Origin: Henriciella barbarensis
GTDB lineage: Bacteria; Pseudomonadota; Alphaproteobacteria; Caulobacterales; Hyphomonadaceae
DNA length: 59,591 nt
Assembly (NCBI RefSeq): GCF_003576345.1
Contig: NZ_QWGB01000002.1
Location: 1-59,591 of the forward strand
Direction of reading: 5' to 3'
The translations under genes and the position numbers were made by a program. This document shows positions 16,659 through 24,824 of this stretch, piece by piece. The notes beneath the pieces were generated by a model. That model was not told the origin of the DNA, ran no database searches, and worked only from the letters and a program-made list of their open reading frames with translations. Each line of letters starts with the position of its first letter. The first letter of the stretch is position 1.

Positions 16659-17207
16659 CTAGCCAGTGACGACCACACGTCCGCCTTCGACCTGGAACCG
16701 GTCGCGCGTTAGCTGGACAAGGTCCGTCGCTGTGCCGGTCGTGATACGCACCCAAACGGCGTCGATCTTGCCGTCGTCCGATTGGATCATTGCCACTGAA
16801 CCCATGTCATCGCCATAGGTGTTCTCGACGCGCATTCCTGCCTTCGGTCCAGTTGCCTTGACAGGGGCGGCAACGCCGACCCTTTCCGCATCAGTTCCCG
16901 CATTTGCAAGCCGCAGCGCAGGGCGGATCGTTCCGGCCTCCGCTACCGCTGCCCCGCCGAAGCGCGGCTCGCCCGGCTTCGCCACAGGCCCGCCGAGCAG
17001 CTCGTCGGACGCCATGTATTGTTGTTCGAGATAGTTCGTCTGGCGTGCGCGGTCGCTATCGGCCCAGGTGCCAACTTCATAGTCGCTCGCATAGCGCCCA
17101 TTCGCGACATAGGTCTGCGCATTCTGCGCCAGAACCGGGGTGGTAACAGCGAAACCGGCAATGAAGGCCAGCGTGATTTTAGTGAGACGGAAACGCGGAA
17201 CAGACAT
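16659..17207 (-). CDS. Secreted protein with possible PRC-barrel-like C-terminus, EcfG target
   Basis: The 182-residue protein has a Sec signal peptide (MSVPRFRLTKITLAFIAGFA, cleavage after VLA near residue 27) and a C-terminal stretch GDDMGSVAMIQSDDGKIDAV near residues 131-150 that resembles a PRC-barrel motif (G..xG.V......G.I..V). The middle is Ala/Gly-rich. A perfect EcfG promoter (17216-17241) ends only 8 bases before the ATG, so the transcript should be leaderless; there is no ribosome site and no alternative start that keeps the signal peptide. Confidence 0.75.
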   Translation of the reverse strand: MSVPRFRLTKITLAFIAGFAVTTPVLAQNAQTYVANGRYASDYEVGTWADSDRARQTNYLEQQYMASDELLGGPVAKPGEPRFGGAAVAEAGTIRPALRLANAGTDAERVGVAAPVKATGPKAGMRVENTYGDDMGSVAMIQSDDGKIDAVWVRITTGTATDLVQLTRDRFQVEGGRVVVTG

Positions 17208-17215
17208 GCCCGAAC

Positions 17216-17241
17216 AACGGCATGCTGGTCGCCAGGGTTCC
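17216..17241 (-). promoter_or_regulatory. EcfG-type promoter, apparently giving a leaderless mRNA
   Basis: Minus strand GGAAC (17241-17237), 17-base spacer, CGTT (17219-17216), then 8 bases to the ATG at 17207. Exact consensus match. Confidence 0.82.
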
Positions 17242-17243
17242 CT

Positions 17244-17591
17244 TTAGTCTTCGCCGCGCTCGACGTCGCTATCAGCGAGGTCTTCTTCAGTGATCGGATC
17301 CGGTAGACCGGTATCGATCAGCGTGCCGGTTTCCTCGGCGCTTTCAGTGTCGCGCATGCGCTGCTGACGTTGGCGCAGGCGCTCTTCGGCTTCGCGGTCG
17401 CGGTCAACATTGGCGCGCAGATCATCAAGCGCACTGCGCGGGCCGAAGCGGCTCTCGGACGTAAAGGACGAGTCGATATCGTTCGAATACGCGCCCGTCG
17501 CCCCATTCTCGTTGCTGGTCGCAATCTGACCGGTCGCCGCCAAAGACAGGGCGAGCGGAAGTGAAGCAAGAACAAAAATACGGGCGAGCAT
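17244..17591 (-). CDS. Hypothetical secreted acidic protein
   Basis: The 115-residue protein has a signal peptide (MLARIFVLASLPLALSLAAT) and a mature part dominated by charged residues, with an Arg/Glu-rich helix (about residues 60-85: DDLRANVDRDREAEERLRQR) and an acidic tail ending in DVERGED. No domain is recognised; low complexity. The start at 17591 gives the signal peptide and follows a CGGAG site. It ends 36 bases before the preceding secreted gene starts, and the EcfG promoter of that gene overlaps this gap. Confidence 0.65.
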   Translation of the reverse strand: MLARIFVLASLPLALSLAATGQIATSNENGATGAYSNDIDSSFTSESRFGPRSALDDLRANVDRDREAEERLRQRQQRMRDTESAEETGTLIDTGLPDPITEEDLADSDVERGED

Positions 17592-17689
17592 CTGTAACTC
17601 CGAAAAAGAACCTTCACGCAGGAACTGGAGCATTTGCAGCATTTTCCAAGACAAAGCCAGCAATTTTGCCCTGCCCGCCCGTTTGTGGC

Positions 17690-18466
17690 CTAGCCGTTCT
17701 GCCCGCGGCCGCGTTCGGTCACCGCCTTGCGTGCCTGCTCGACACTGTCAGCTGTGACCGACTGTGCATGCTCAGCAGAGCGTTTGACTTCCATCTTCAT
17801 GGCGTCGCCAAACGTCGAGGCGAACCCGTCATCAATCAGCGCTTTGTACTTGCGCAGCAGTACGGCATCACAGCTCGCCATCTCGTGGCCCATCTTGATC
17901 GCCGCAGGCAGCAGCGCGTCAGCCTTGTAGACGCGGTTGACCAGCCCCCAGCGCTCCGCGGTCTCTGCATCGAGGAAGTTGCCGGTGAATGACAGTTCCT
18001 TGGCGCGGCTCATGCCGATCATGCGCGGCAGTTTCTGGCTAAGCCCCCAGCCTGGGACGATGCCAACGCGCGCATGCGTGTCGGCAAACTTTGCATTCTC
18101 TGATGCCAGTAGGACGTCACACATCAAGGCGAGCTCAAAGCCACCGGTAATTGCAAACCCGTTGATCGCGCCAATGATCGGCCACGGGAAGGCGGCAAGA
18201 CCTTTTGAAAGGTCGATGTCGCCGCCATCAGCACCCAGCGCGAAGCCGGTCTGGCCCGCTTCCTTGAGATCGACGCCAGCGGTGAAGGCGCGGCCCTCCC
18301 CCGTCAGCACGGCCGCGCGGACGGTGTCGTCCTGGGCCAGCTCCGTGAACACTTTCACGAGCTCGGCGCGCAGCGCGCGGCTCAGCGCATTCAGTGCATC
18401 CGGCCGGTTCATCGTTACAATGGCCACTGGGCCGTCTCTCTCCACGCGCACGATATTCTCGGACAT
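17690..18466 (-). CDS. Enoyl-CoA hydratase/isomerase-family protein
   Basis: The 258-residue protein is a crotonase: NRPDALNALSRALRAEL near residue 19, the oxyanion-hole block EGRAFTAGVDLKEAG near 55, PWPIIGAINGFAITGGFELA near 94 and the catalytic-region segment FADTHARVGIVPGWGLSQ near 126. It acts on CoA thioesters in fatty acid or aromatic degradation. The Glu usually at the second catalytic site (GxxPEGG) is replaced here by PGWG, where the second Glu seems absent, so an isomerase or other crotonase reaction is possible. GAGAGGAAA precedes the ATG. Confidence 0.88.
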   Translation of the reverse strand: MSENIVRVERDGPVAIVTMNRPDALNALSRALRAELVKVFTELAQDDTVRAAVLTGEGRAFTAGVDLKEAGQTGFALGADGGDIDLSKGLAAFPWPIIGAINGFAITGGFELALMCDVLLASENAKFADTHARVGIVPGWGLSQKLPRMIGMSRAKELSFTGNFLDAETAERWGLVNRVYKADALLPAAIKMGHEMASCDAVLLRKYKALIDDGFASTFGDAMKMEVKRSAEHAQSVTADSVEQARKAVTERGRGQNG

Positions 18467-18547
18467 CTCGTTTCCTCTCCATGGTCTTTGTTCTGCTTCG
18501 TCGCTAGAGACTTAAACTGCCCCACCGACAAACGCCAAGGCCAGACC

Positions 18548-20233
18548 ATGGGTAAGCCCCCTGCCGACATTAACTTCACCTTTTCGGACGAGGAACTCGA
18601 AGCGCTGAAGCCTTTTGGCGACGTGCGCAAACATGCAGCAGGCACGCCTCTGGTGGACGAGGGCGATGCAAATGTGGATTGCCTCATTACCCTCTCAGGT
18701 CACACCGACATCCTCGTCGAAACGCCAGACGGCGAGAAGCGTCTCGGCTGGATGGAACGCGGTCAGTTCGCTGGCGACATTTCGATTCTGACCGGTCAGG
18801 CCTCGCTGTCGCGCGTCGTCATGGGAAAGGATGGGGAGGTCCTGCACATCACGCATGACAGCTTTCAGCGTCTGCTGGTCGAGAACTCGCACTTTTCTGA
18901 TATTTTTGTACGTACGCTGACGGCGCGGCGGATCTTCTCGCACAATGCCGCCCATGGCGCCGTCATCGTGATTGGAGATGCGCATGACCGCGATGTGTTC
19001 GTTGCCCGCGATACCCTTTCCAAACACATGATTGCGCATCGCTGGCTGGACCCGGACAAGGACCCGCTGGCAAAACGCATCATGGAGGCGCGGGACATCG
19101 AGGCGGCCGACCTGCCTGTCGTGATCCGGGGGCGTTCGCGTATCATGTCGCGTCCCGGCGTCAGTGAACTGTCCGAAGCTTTCGGCCTCGACCTGGTGCC
19201 CGATAATAGCTGCACAGACCTCGTCGTTGTTGGCGCCGGCCCCGCCGGACTTGCCGCATCTGTCTACGCTGCCTCTGAAGGCCTGACCGTCGTCACGCTC
19301 GACAGTGACGGCCCCGGCGGACAGGCGGGCACATCCTCCAAGATCGAGAACTATCTCGGTTTCCCGATGGGCGTGTCGGGCCGCGAGCTTGCTTCGCGCG
19401 CCTCCATCCAGGCGCAGAAATTTGGCGCACGCATCGCCTCGCCTGCTACGGCTGTCGACCTGGCCCGCGACGGCGACAATTACTGCCTGTCCATGAAGGA
19501 CGGCCGCCGCCTGAAGGCCCGCGCTGTCGTTATAGCGACCGGCGCGCAGTACAGCCGCCTGCCGATCGAAAACCTCGAACGCTTTGAAGGGCGCGGCATC
19601 TATTACGGCGCAACGCCAATGGAGGCGCAACTCTGCGGCGGCCAGGATGTCTGCATCGTCGGTGCAGGCAATTCGGCTGGTCAGGGCGCAGTCTTTCTCA
19701 GCCAGGCCGCCCGTAATGTGCACGTCCTTTTCAGACGACCCAATATTCGCGACACCATGTCGGAATATCTCGTCCGCCGACTGGAAGAGACCCCCAACAT
19801 CCACCTCCACGCGGAAACAGAAATCGATACACTTCACGGCACGGGCAGTGAAGATCAACTCAATGACCGGCTCACTCGTCTTAGCCTTCGTCACCGCGCG
19901 ACAAAGAATGTGAGCGAGCACGATATCGGCTTTGTCTTCCTCTTCATCGGCGCCCAGCCTTTCACCGACTGGCTACCCCAGCATATGAGCTGCGATGAAA
20001 AAGGGTTCGTGAAGACGGGTCCGGACCTCTCCAATCTCGACCTTGTGCGCGCAGGCTGGACGCTCGACCGGATGCCGACCCGCTATGAAACCTCATGGCC
20101 GCGCGTCTACGCCGTCGGCGATGTTCGGATCGGATCGGTCAAACGGGTCGCTTCGGGGGTCGGTGAAGGCTCTGTCGTTGTCAGCGACATTCACAAAGCT
20201 CTTGCCGAAGCTACCCCGCCTAGCGGTTCCTGA
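18548..20233 (+). CDS. Cyclic-nucleotide-binding domain/thioredoxin-reductase-like FAD oxidoreductase
   Basis: The 561-residue protein has three parts. Residues 15-135 form a CNB-type barrel (GDVRKHAAGTPLVDEGDAN, RGQFAGDISILTGQ). Residues 140-210 look like a thioredoxin/glutaredoxin fold without redox Cys. Residues 220-555 are a thioredoxin-reductase-like flavoprotein: VVVGAGPAGLAASVYA for FAD, GGQAGTSSKIENYLGFP, CIVGAGNSAGQGAVFL for NAD(P)H and VYAVGDVR at the end. The CxxC of true thioredoxin reductase is missing (YYGATPMEAQLC instead). Such fusions occur in actinobacteria and proteobacteria; electron acceptor and ligand are unknown. Its 3' end overlaps the convergent gene by 14 bases. Confidence 0.88.
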   Translation: MGKPPADINFTFSDEELEALKPFGDVRKHAAGTPLVDEGDANVDCLITLSGHTDILVETPDGEKRLGWMERGQFAGDISILTGQASLSRVVMGKDGEVLHITHDSFQRLLVENSHFSDIFVRTLTARRIFSHNAAHGAVIVIGDAHDRDVFVARDTLSKHMIAHRWLDPDKDPLAKRIMEARDIEAADLPVVIRGRSRIMSRPGVSELSEAFGLDLVPDNSCTDLVVVGAGPAGLAASVYAASEGLTVVTLDSDGPGGQAGTSSKIENYLGFPMGVSGRELASRASIQAQKFGARIASPATAVDLARDGDNYCLSMKDGRRLKARAVVIATGAQYSRLPIENLERFEGRGIYYGATPMEAQLCGGQDVCIVGAGNSAGQGAVFLSQAARNVHVLFRRPNIRDTMSEYLVRRLEETPNIHLHAETEIDTLHGTGSEDQLNDRLTRLSLRHRATKNVSEHDIGFVFLFIGAQPFTDWLPQHMSCDEKGFVKTGPDLSNLDLVRAGWTLDRMPTRYETSWPRVYAVGDVRIGSVKRVASGVGEGSVVVSDIHKALAEATPPSGS

Positions 20234-20711
20234 GTGCGAACCGCGCAAGCGCAACAAGGCCAAGGACACCGGCAAGAAGGGCTGCAAAGGCGAACATGCC
20301 AAACTTCGCTGGCGTAAGGTAAGTCTTCAGCCAAAGGTAATTGCCTGCCTCCTGTAGCGCGACCATCTGGACCGTGTTTTCAGCAAGATCCAGAAGCACG
20401 ATCAGGAAAGCCGGAATCATGGCGAGCCTCGAAAACCGCAGCGGTGCGAAACGCGCTGCCAGCCCGGCCAGAAATGCGCCATAGGCAAGCGGATACGCCG
20501 TATCGATGATCAGCGTCGTCCAGAAATGCGCCGTTCGGGCATCTGCGTCCATTTCGGCAAGGCGGGCTTCTGCCGCCGGGCCAGACCAGATCATGTCGAG
20601 AAGCTCACCATCGACAGCCGGCGCGACAAGGCTGAAACAAAAACCGATGGCGACCATGGCGATCCCCGACAGGATGATCACCGGCGTCCTTGAGAGAGTG
20701 GGCCTGCTCAA
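20220..20711 (-). CDS. Hypothetical four-helix membrane protein
   Basis: The 163-residue protein has hydrophobic segments near residues 10-32, 65-88, 95-118 and 135-158, with a soluble acidic loop after the first. I recognise no domain. It overlaps the end of the CinA-like gene by four bases (ATGA), so it is translated in the same transcript, and converges on the CNB oxidoreductase gene. Confidence 0.75.
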   Translation of the reverse strand: MSRPTLSRTPVIILSGIAMVAIGFCFSLVAPAVDGELLDMIWSGPAAEARLAEMDADARTAHFWTTLIIDTAYPLAYGAFLAGLAARFAPLRFSRLAMIPAFLIVLLDLAENTVQMVALQEAGNYLWLKTYLTPAKFGMFAFAALLAGVLGLVALARFALRNR

Positions 20712-21475
20712 CTTGCTTCTCCTTCTATGATTTCGCCGTCGCCGCCAACCGAGGCGGCAAGTTCGACAAGCTTTCGCGCAGCAGTGGTCAGCGCGGCTTC
20801 ATCAGTAGAGCGAGCGATCAGCGACACACCATGATCGTTCACTGACCTGAACCAGGGATAGGACCCGAAGCTCACCTCTTCATAAGACTTGTCGAGGTCG
20901 CTGAGCGCCTCGGCGATATCGCCTTCGCGCGGGCCCGGCACACGGACCGTTCGCGCATGGACCACCCTGCCATGCTCAAGCCTGTGACCGACATCCTGGA
21001 GCATGCCCTGAACGATGGACGGTACACCCGCCAAGGTGAAGACATTCCCGGTCTGAAAGCCTGGCGCCCCCGATACCGGGTTCTTGATCAGGCTTGCGCC
21101 GTCGGGAATGCGTGCCATGCGCTGGCGTGCCTCGGTGAACTCGGTGCCGATCTCGTCATAGCGATCCTGTAACATCGCCATCACGTCGGGATGCTTGTCG
21201 ATCCCGACGCCAAAGGCAGCAGCAATCGCATCCGCCGTAATATCGTCATGCGTCGGCCCGATACCGCCCGTCGTGAAGACATAAGCATAGCGTTCCCGAA
21301 GCGCATTAACTGCCTCGACGATGCGCGCCTGAACATCAGGTACGATCCGTACTTCTTCGACCGGAATGCCGAGCGGGCGCAGATATCCAGCAATCTGCTG
21401 GACGTTTATGTCTCGCGTGCGTCCTGAAAGAAGCTCGTCCCCGATGAGACAGATAGCGGCGGTAGGTGCTTTCAT
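20708..21475 (-). CDS. CinA/MoaB-type molybdopterin-binding domain protein
   Basis: The 255-residue protein is the stand-alone CinA N-terminal (COG1058) type: AAICLIGDELLSGRTRDINV at residues 5-24, VRIVPDV near 42, TTGGIGPTHDDIT near 68 with the TTGG.GPT.DD motif, and the block INPVSGAPGF as IKNPVSGAPGFQ near 127. The deamidase half of full CinA is absent. The family may hydrolyse ADP-ribose or damaged nucleotide cofactors. The ATG at 21475 with AGGA upstream is chosen over an in-frame TTG at 21490. A four-helix membrane protein gene overlaps its 3' end. Confidence 0.9.
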   Translation of the reverse strand: MKAPTAAICLIGDELLSGRTRDINVQQIAGYLRPLGIPVEEVRIVPDVQARIVEAVNALRERYAYVFTTGGIGPTHDDITADAIAAAFGVGIDKHPDVMAMLQDRYDEIGTEFTEARQRMARIPDGASLIKNPVSGAPGFQTGNVFTLAGVPSIVQGMLQDVGHRLEHGRVVHARTVRVPGPREGDIAEALSDLDKSYEEVSFGSYPWFRSVNDHGVSLIARSTDEAALTTAARKLVELAASVGGDGEIIEGEAS

Positions 21476-21545
21476 GGATATGTCCTGCAAAGGCTGCTGT
21501 TTCTCTCTGATGCATCACGGCGAGAGAACCAGCTGGATTGTAATA

Positions 21546-22901
21546 CTATTCCTGCAAAGTCTGGTAGACCAGCGCCATCGACTGGGCACGCGGCTCGAAC
21601 GGCATGCCGGGATTATCACCGAACCGCTGGATCATGCCAATAAAGTACAGATCGTTCACCGGGTCGATCCAGAACCATGTTCCGGCGGCCCCGCCCCAAT
21701 AGTAGGTGCCAGCCCCTGCAGGGCTCGCCATAGCGTCAGGGTCTGAGATAACGCCCCAGCCCAGACCAAACTTGTGCGGCTCCGCCGTCATGGTCGCCCG
21801 CGCCGTACCGTTGAAACCAATGCCGAGATCTTTGGGCAACTGATCCCTCGTCATCAGGTCGACTGTCTCTGGCGAAATGATCTCTGCGCCATCGAGGCTC
21901 CCTCCATTCAGCATCATCTGGCTGAAGCGGGCATAGTCATCGATTGTCGAGACAAGTCCGTGCCCACCGGACTCGAACGGTACGGTCTCCTCGCGATAGA
22001 GGTATGGCAGTGCCCCCTGGCTATCACCGTCTTCGGGCACGGGCACGAACCGACCCGCTTCAGCCGACCAGACCATCAAATCTGCAAAGCGCTCATAATC
22101 ACTGTCCGGAACAAAGAAGCCGGTGTCATTCATTCCCAGCGGGGAAAAGATCTTGGCGTCGAGATACTCGCCAAGGCCCATGCCCGAGAATTGCTCGATC
22201 AGGTATCCCTGAATATCGACGCTGACCGAGTACGACCATTGCTCACCAGGCTGAAACAGGAGTGGCACGTCGGCGACCTTGTCGACCAGCATATCGAGAT
22301 CCTGCGATCGAAGGATGCCGGTCTCGCGGAACTGCCGGTTCGCATAGTCCTGCCCAAACAGGCCATAGGCGAACCCTGCCGTATGGCGCATAGCATCGCG
22401 AATAGTCGGCTCACGCTTGAGCGGCTCGAGGACAGGCGTGCCATCCTCATTCTCACCGGCAAGCACCTGCAGGTTCTCGAACTCGGGGATGTAATCGCTC
22501 AACGGGTCGTCGAGTTCGAACTTGCCGTCTTCATAAAGCTGCATCAGAGCCACGCTGGTGACCGGCTTCGTCATGGAATAGATACGCCAGATCGTGTCCT
22601 CTCCGAGAGGGGTCTGCTCTTCGACATCGCGCAGACCATGGGCAGCGGAATAGACGACCTCGCCATCCTGAACGAACAGGGCTTCGATGCCAGCCACCTG
22701 CCCTGCCTCAACATAGCCTGCGAGAAGCTCATCGAGCGCGGCGAGCCCCTCTTGGCTAAACGAAACGCCCGCTTCTGCGCTTGTCGGCGAGCTGGCAACT
22801 GTGTTTTCAGCAGGATCAGCTGCATTTGTGCAGGCCGCAGCTAGAAACACCGCCAGTACACCGCCCATGCACCGTGACTGCACCATGATTTCGTTCTTCA
22901 C
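21546..22901 (-). CDS. Serine hydrolase, class C beta-lactamase family
   Basis: The 451-residue protein carries the serine beta-lactamase/penicillin-binding fold: nucleophile motif SMTK in WRIYSMTKPVTSVAL near residue 108, YSVSVD (Tyr of the second motif) near 200, and GGHGLVST (third motif, HG in place of KTG) near 303. Esterases and D-aminopeptidases share it; true beta-lactam hydrolysis cannot be inferred. The N-terminus is a signal peptide with Cys after VFLAAA, possibly a lipoprotein. The GTG at 22901 follows GGGAGG by 8 bases and is preferred to upstream frame starts. Confidence 0.9.
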   Translation of the reverse strand: MKNEIMVQSRCMGGVLAVFLAAACTNAADPAENTVASSPTSAEAGVSFSQEGLAALDELLAGYVEAGQVAGIEALFVQDGEVVYSAAHGLRDVEEQTPLGEDTIWRIYSMTKPVTSVALMQLYEDGKFELDDPLSDYIPEFENLQVLAGENEDGTPVLEPLKREPTIRDAMRHTAGFAYGLFGQDYANRQFRETGILRSQDLDMLVDKVADVPLLFQPGEQWSYSVSVDIQGYLIEQFSGMGLGEYLDAKIFSPLGMNDTGFFVPDSDYERFADLMVWSAEAGRFVPVPEDGDSQGALPYLYREETVPFESGGHGLVSTIDDYARFSQMMLNGGSLDGAEIISPETVDLMTRDQLPKDLGIGFNGTARATMTAEPHKFGLGWGVISDPDAMASPAGAGTYYWGGAAGTWFWIDPVNDLYFIGMIQRFGDNPGMPFEPRAQSMALVYQTLQE

Positions 22902-23056
22902 GACGAATTCCTCCCAAGGATTTTCCGACTGTACCAAGCGCTAGTTTCCGCCTGCAGGCAACCTCTTCGGTCGGCCCAACGTTTCAGACTTGATCCGACA
23001 CCTCGCCGCTCAAGGTGAGAGGTATCAACAGCTTCCCCAAAGGAAAGGATTTCAGA

Positions 23057-23491
23057 ATGAAACGTCACGCTACAGCCCATTGGTCAGGCCCCCTCAAGGA
23101 TGGCAAAGGCAGCATCGACACCCAGAGCGGCGCGCTCTCAAGCCATGGTTATTCCTTCAAGGCACGCTTTGAGGACGACAGCGGCAAGGCCGGCACCAAC
23201 CCGGAAGAGCTATTGGGTGCAGCCCATGCAGGCTGTTTCGCCATGCAACTTTCGGCTTTCCTCGCCATGAACGACACGCCGGCCGAAGACCTCGAAGCTA
23301 AATCCGTCGTCACGGTTGAAGAGGTCGATGGCGGCTTTGAAGTAAAGTCGTCCGCCCTGACCCTCACCGGCAAGGTGCCGGGGATCGAGGAGGCAAAATT
23401 CCAGGAGCTTGCAAACAAGGCCAAGGAAGAATGCCCACTGTCCAAGGCCCTTGGTGCCATTGAAGTTACGCTGGACGCCAAGCTCGCCTGA
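23057..23491 (+). CDS. osmC: OsmC-family peroxiredoxin
   Basis: The 144-residue protein reduces organic hydroperoxides with two conserved cysteines: peroxidatic Cys in GAAHAGCFAMQLS near residue 57 and resolving Cys in KEECPLSKAL near 124. The start MKRHATAHWSGPLKDGKG is typical, and AGGAAAGGA precedes it. It is monocistronic with a strong terminator. I find no exact EcfG promoter in the 155 bases upstream, although OsmC is a classic stress gene. Confidence 0.93.
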   Translation: MKRHATAHWSGPLKDGKGSIDTQSGALSSHGYSFKARFEDDSGKAGTNPEELLGAAHAGCFAMQLSAFLAMNDTPAEDLEAKSVVTVEEVDGGFEVKSSALTLTGKVPGIEEAKFQELANKAKEECPLSKALGAIEVTLDAKLA

Positions 23492-23519
23492 TCCTTTTCC
23501 AGGGATAGTACAGCGGAAA

Positions 23520-23544
23520 GCGGGGCTCTTTGCGCCCCGTTTTC
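23520..23544 (+). terminator. Terminator of osmC
   Basis: CGGGGC (23521-23526), loop TCTTTGC, GCCCCG (23534-23539), then TTTTCTT. It lies between osmC and the convergent dioxygenase gene. Confidence 0.85.
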
Positions 23545-24396
23545 TTATGTCTCGAAGTATGGCCGGTCGCCCGCAATCGTCACGCGCTCCATGACGCGCA
23601 CGTCCGGGAAATAGTCGCTCGCCGCATAGTGCTGGCAGGCCCGGTTATCCCAGAAAGCGATGGAGCCGACTTCCCAGCGAAAGCGGCATTGATACTCAGG
23701 CACCGCGGCCTGGCTGTAGAGGTGCTGAAGGAGCCAGTCGCTCTCCTTCTCGGACAAGTCCTTGATGTGACTGGTAAAAGCCGTGTTCACATAGATCAGG
23801 CGCTCACCCGTTTCAGGATGCGTACGGATCACCGGGTGCTCTTGCGGTGGGAACTTGGCGTGCAGCTCTTTCGGGTCTTTGCCGAGACGCTTTGCGAAGA
23901 CGCGCGCAATGTCATGAACGGCCGTCAGGCCACAGCAGAAATCCTTCATCTTTTCTGACAATCCCTCATAGGCCAGCACCATGTCAGAAAACAGCGTGTC
24001 ACCGCCGACCTGTGGAAGCTCGACGGCCCGCAGAACCGAGCCAAGCGAAGGCTCTGTCCGCCAGGTGACGTCAGAATGCCAGGCGTTTTCCTGGCCTTTG
24101 TTACTAGCGTTATGAGTGATGCGAAGGACCTCTGGATTGTCCTGGCCCTTCGGCGTCGCCGGGTGGATTTCGAGCTCTCCGAACTTCCGGGCAAAAGCGA
24201 TATGCTGCTCGCGCGAGATATTCTGATCGCGGAAAAAGATCACCTTGTAGCGTAGCAGCGCCTTGCGGATATCGGCCACCAGCGCATCGTCCATTGGCTT
24301 GGTCAGGTCCACGCCGTGCAGCTCCGCGCCAATCGCGGGCGACAGGCGCCGCGCCTCGAAACGCGCAAACGCCTCCGCTCCAACATGTATATTCAT
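23545..24396 (-). CDS. TauD/TfdA-family 2-oxoglutarate-dependent dioxygenase
   Basis: The 283-residue protein has the non-haem iron facial triad: HxD in ENAWHSDVTWRTEP near residue 102 and the distal His in FWDNRACQHYAASDYFP near 255, with the 2-oxoglutarate Arg in RVMERVTIAGD near 273. It couples decarboxylation of 2-oxoglutarate to hydroxylation, in this family often releasing sulfite from sulfonates or cleaving aryloxyacetates. No sulfonate transporter is adjacent, so the substrate is unknown. Start at 24396 follows GGGAGG; the frame is open upstream without homology. Confidence 0.92.
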   Translation of the reverse strand: MNIHVGAEAFARFEARRLSPAIGAELHGVDLTKPMDDALVADIRKALLRYKVIFFRDQNISREQHIAFARKFGELEIHPATPKGQDNPEVLRITHNASNKGQENAWHSDVTWRTEPSLGSVLRAVELPQVGGDTLFSDMVLAYEGLSEKMKDFCCGLTAVHDIARVFAKRLGKDPKELHAKFPPQEHPVIRTHPETGERLIYVNTAFTSHIKDLSEKESDWLLQHLYSQAAVPEYQCRFRWEVGSIAFWDNRACQHYAASDYFPDVRVMERVTIAGDRPYFET

Positions 24397-24462
24397 TCCG
24401 CGTCCTCCCGGTTTTTTTGTTTCAGCCAGTCTACGCTCAAAGCGGCGAAAGCGGAAACGAGC

Positions 24463-24487
24463 GGAACGCGAAAGCCCCGCCAGCATT
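24463..24487 (+). promoter_or_regulatory. Weak EcfG-like promoter before the 70-residue membrane protein
   Basis: GGAAC (24463-24467), 16-base spacer, CATT (24484-24487); one mismatch in the -10. It lies 28 bases before the ATG at 24516. Confidence 0.4.
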
Positions 24488-24515
24488 GTTTCCTGACACA
24501 TACTGGAGACCAAAA

Positions 24516-24728
24516 ATGGGTATCGAAATTCTGTATTTCATTGGCGCGATCATTCTGTTCGTCGTCCTGATCTGGGCCGTCACGCGGTCCAGGCTCAAAT
24601 CACCAAAGGCGCGTGCAATTCGCGAAGAGGCCGCTCGCGAAGAGTACAACAATCCGGAACAATTCGAAAAGGACCGGGACAAGCTCGCCGCAAAAGCCGA
24701 GCAGGCAGAGAAAGAAGCACGCAGATAA
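24516..24728 (+). CDS. Small single-helix membrane protein
   Basis: The 70-residue protein starts with one transmembrane helix (MGIEILYFIGAIILFVVLIW, residues 1-21) and continues as a highly charged cytoplasmic helix rich in Glu, Lys, Arg and Ala. GGAGACC precedes the ATG. No family is recognised. A near-consensus EcfG site upstream suggests a stress link but is not exact. The next gene (map) is 96 bases downstream. Confidence 0.72.
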   Translation: MGIEILYFIGAIILFVVLIWAVTRSRLKSPKARAIREEAAREEYNNPEQFEKDRDKLAAKAEQAEKEARR

Positions 24729-24824
24729 CGGCTACGTAGACGCTGCAGTCTGGCAACCCGGCGAGGTGGAAACTCGCGCGGAACACTGCCATATTGCGGG
24801 CCTAGTTAGTTTTGAGGCCGTACC

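Noticed and set aside
18695..19921. Minus-strand open frame of 408 codons inside the CNB oxidoreductase gene
   Set aside because: Antisense shadow of a well-supported flavoprotein.
21774..22844. Plus-strand open frame of 356 codons opposite the serine hydrolase
   Set aside because: Antisense shadow; no signal or family resemblance.
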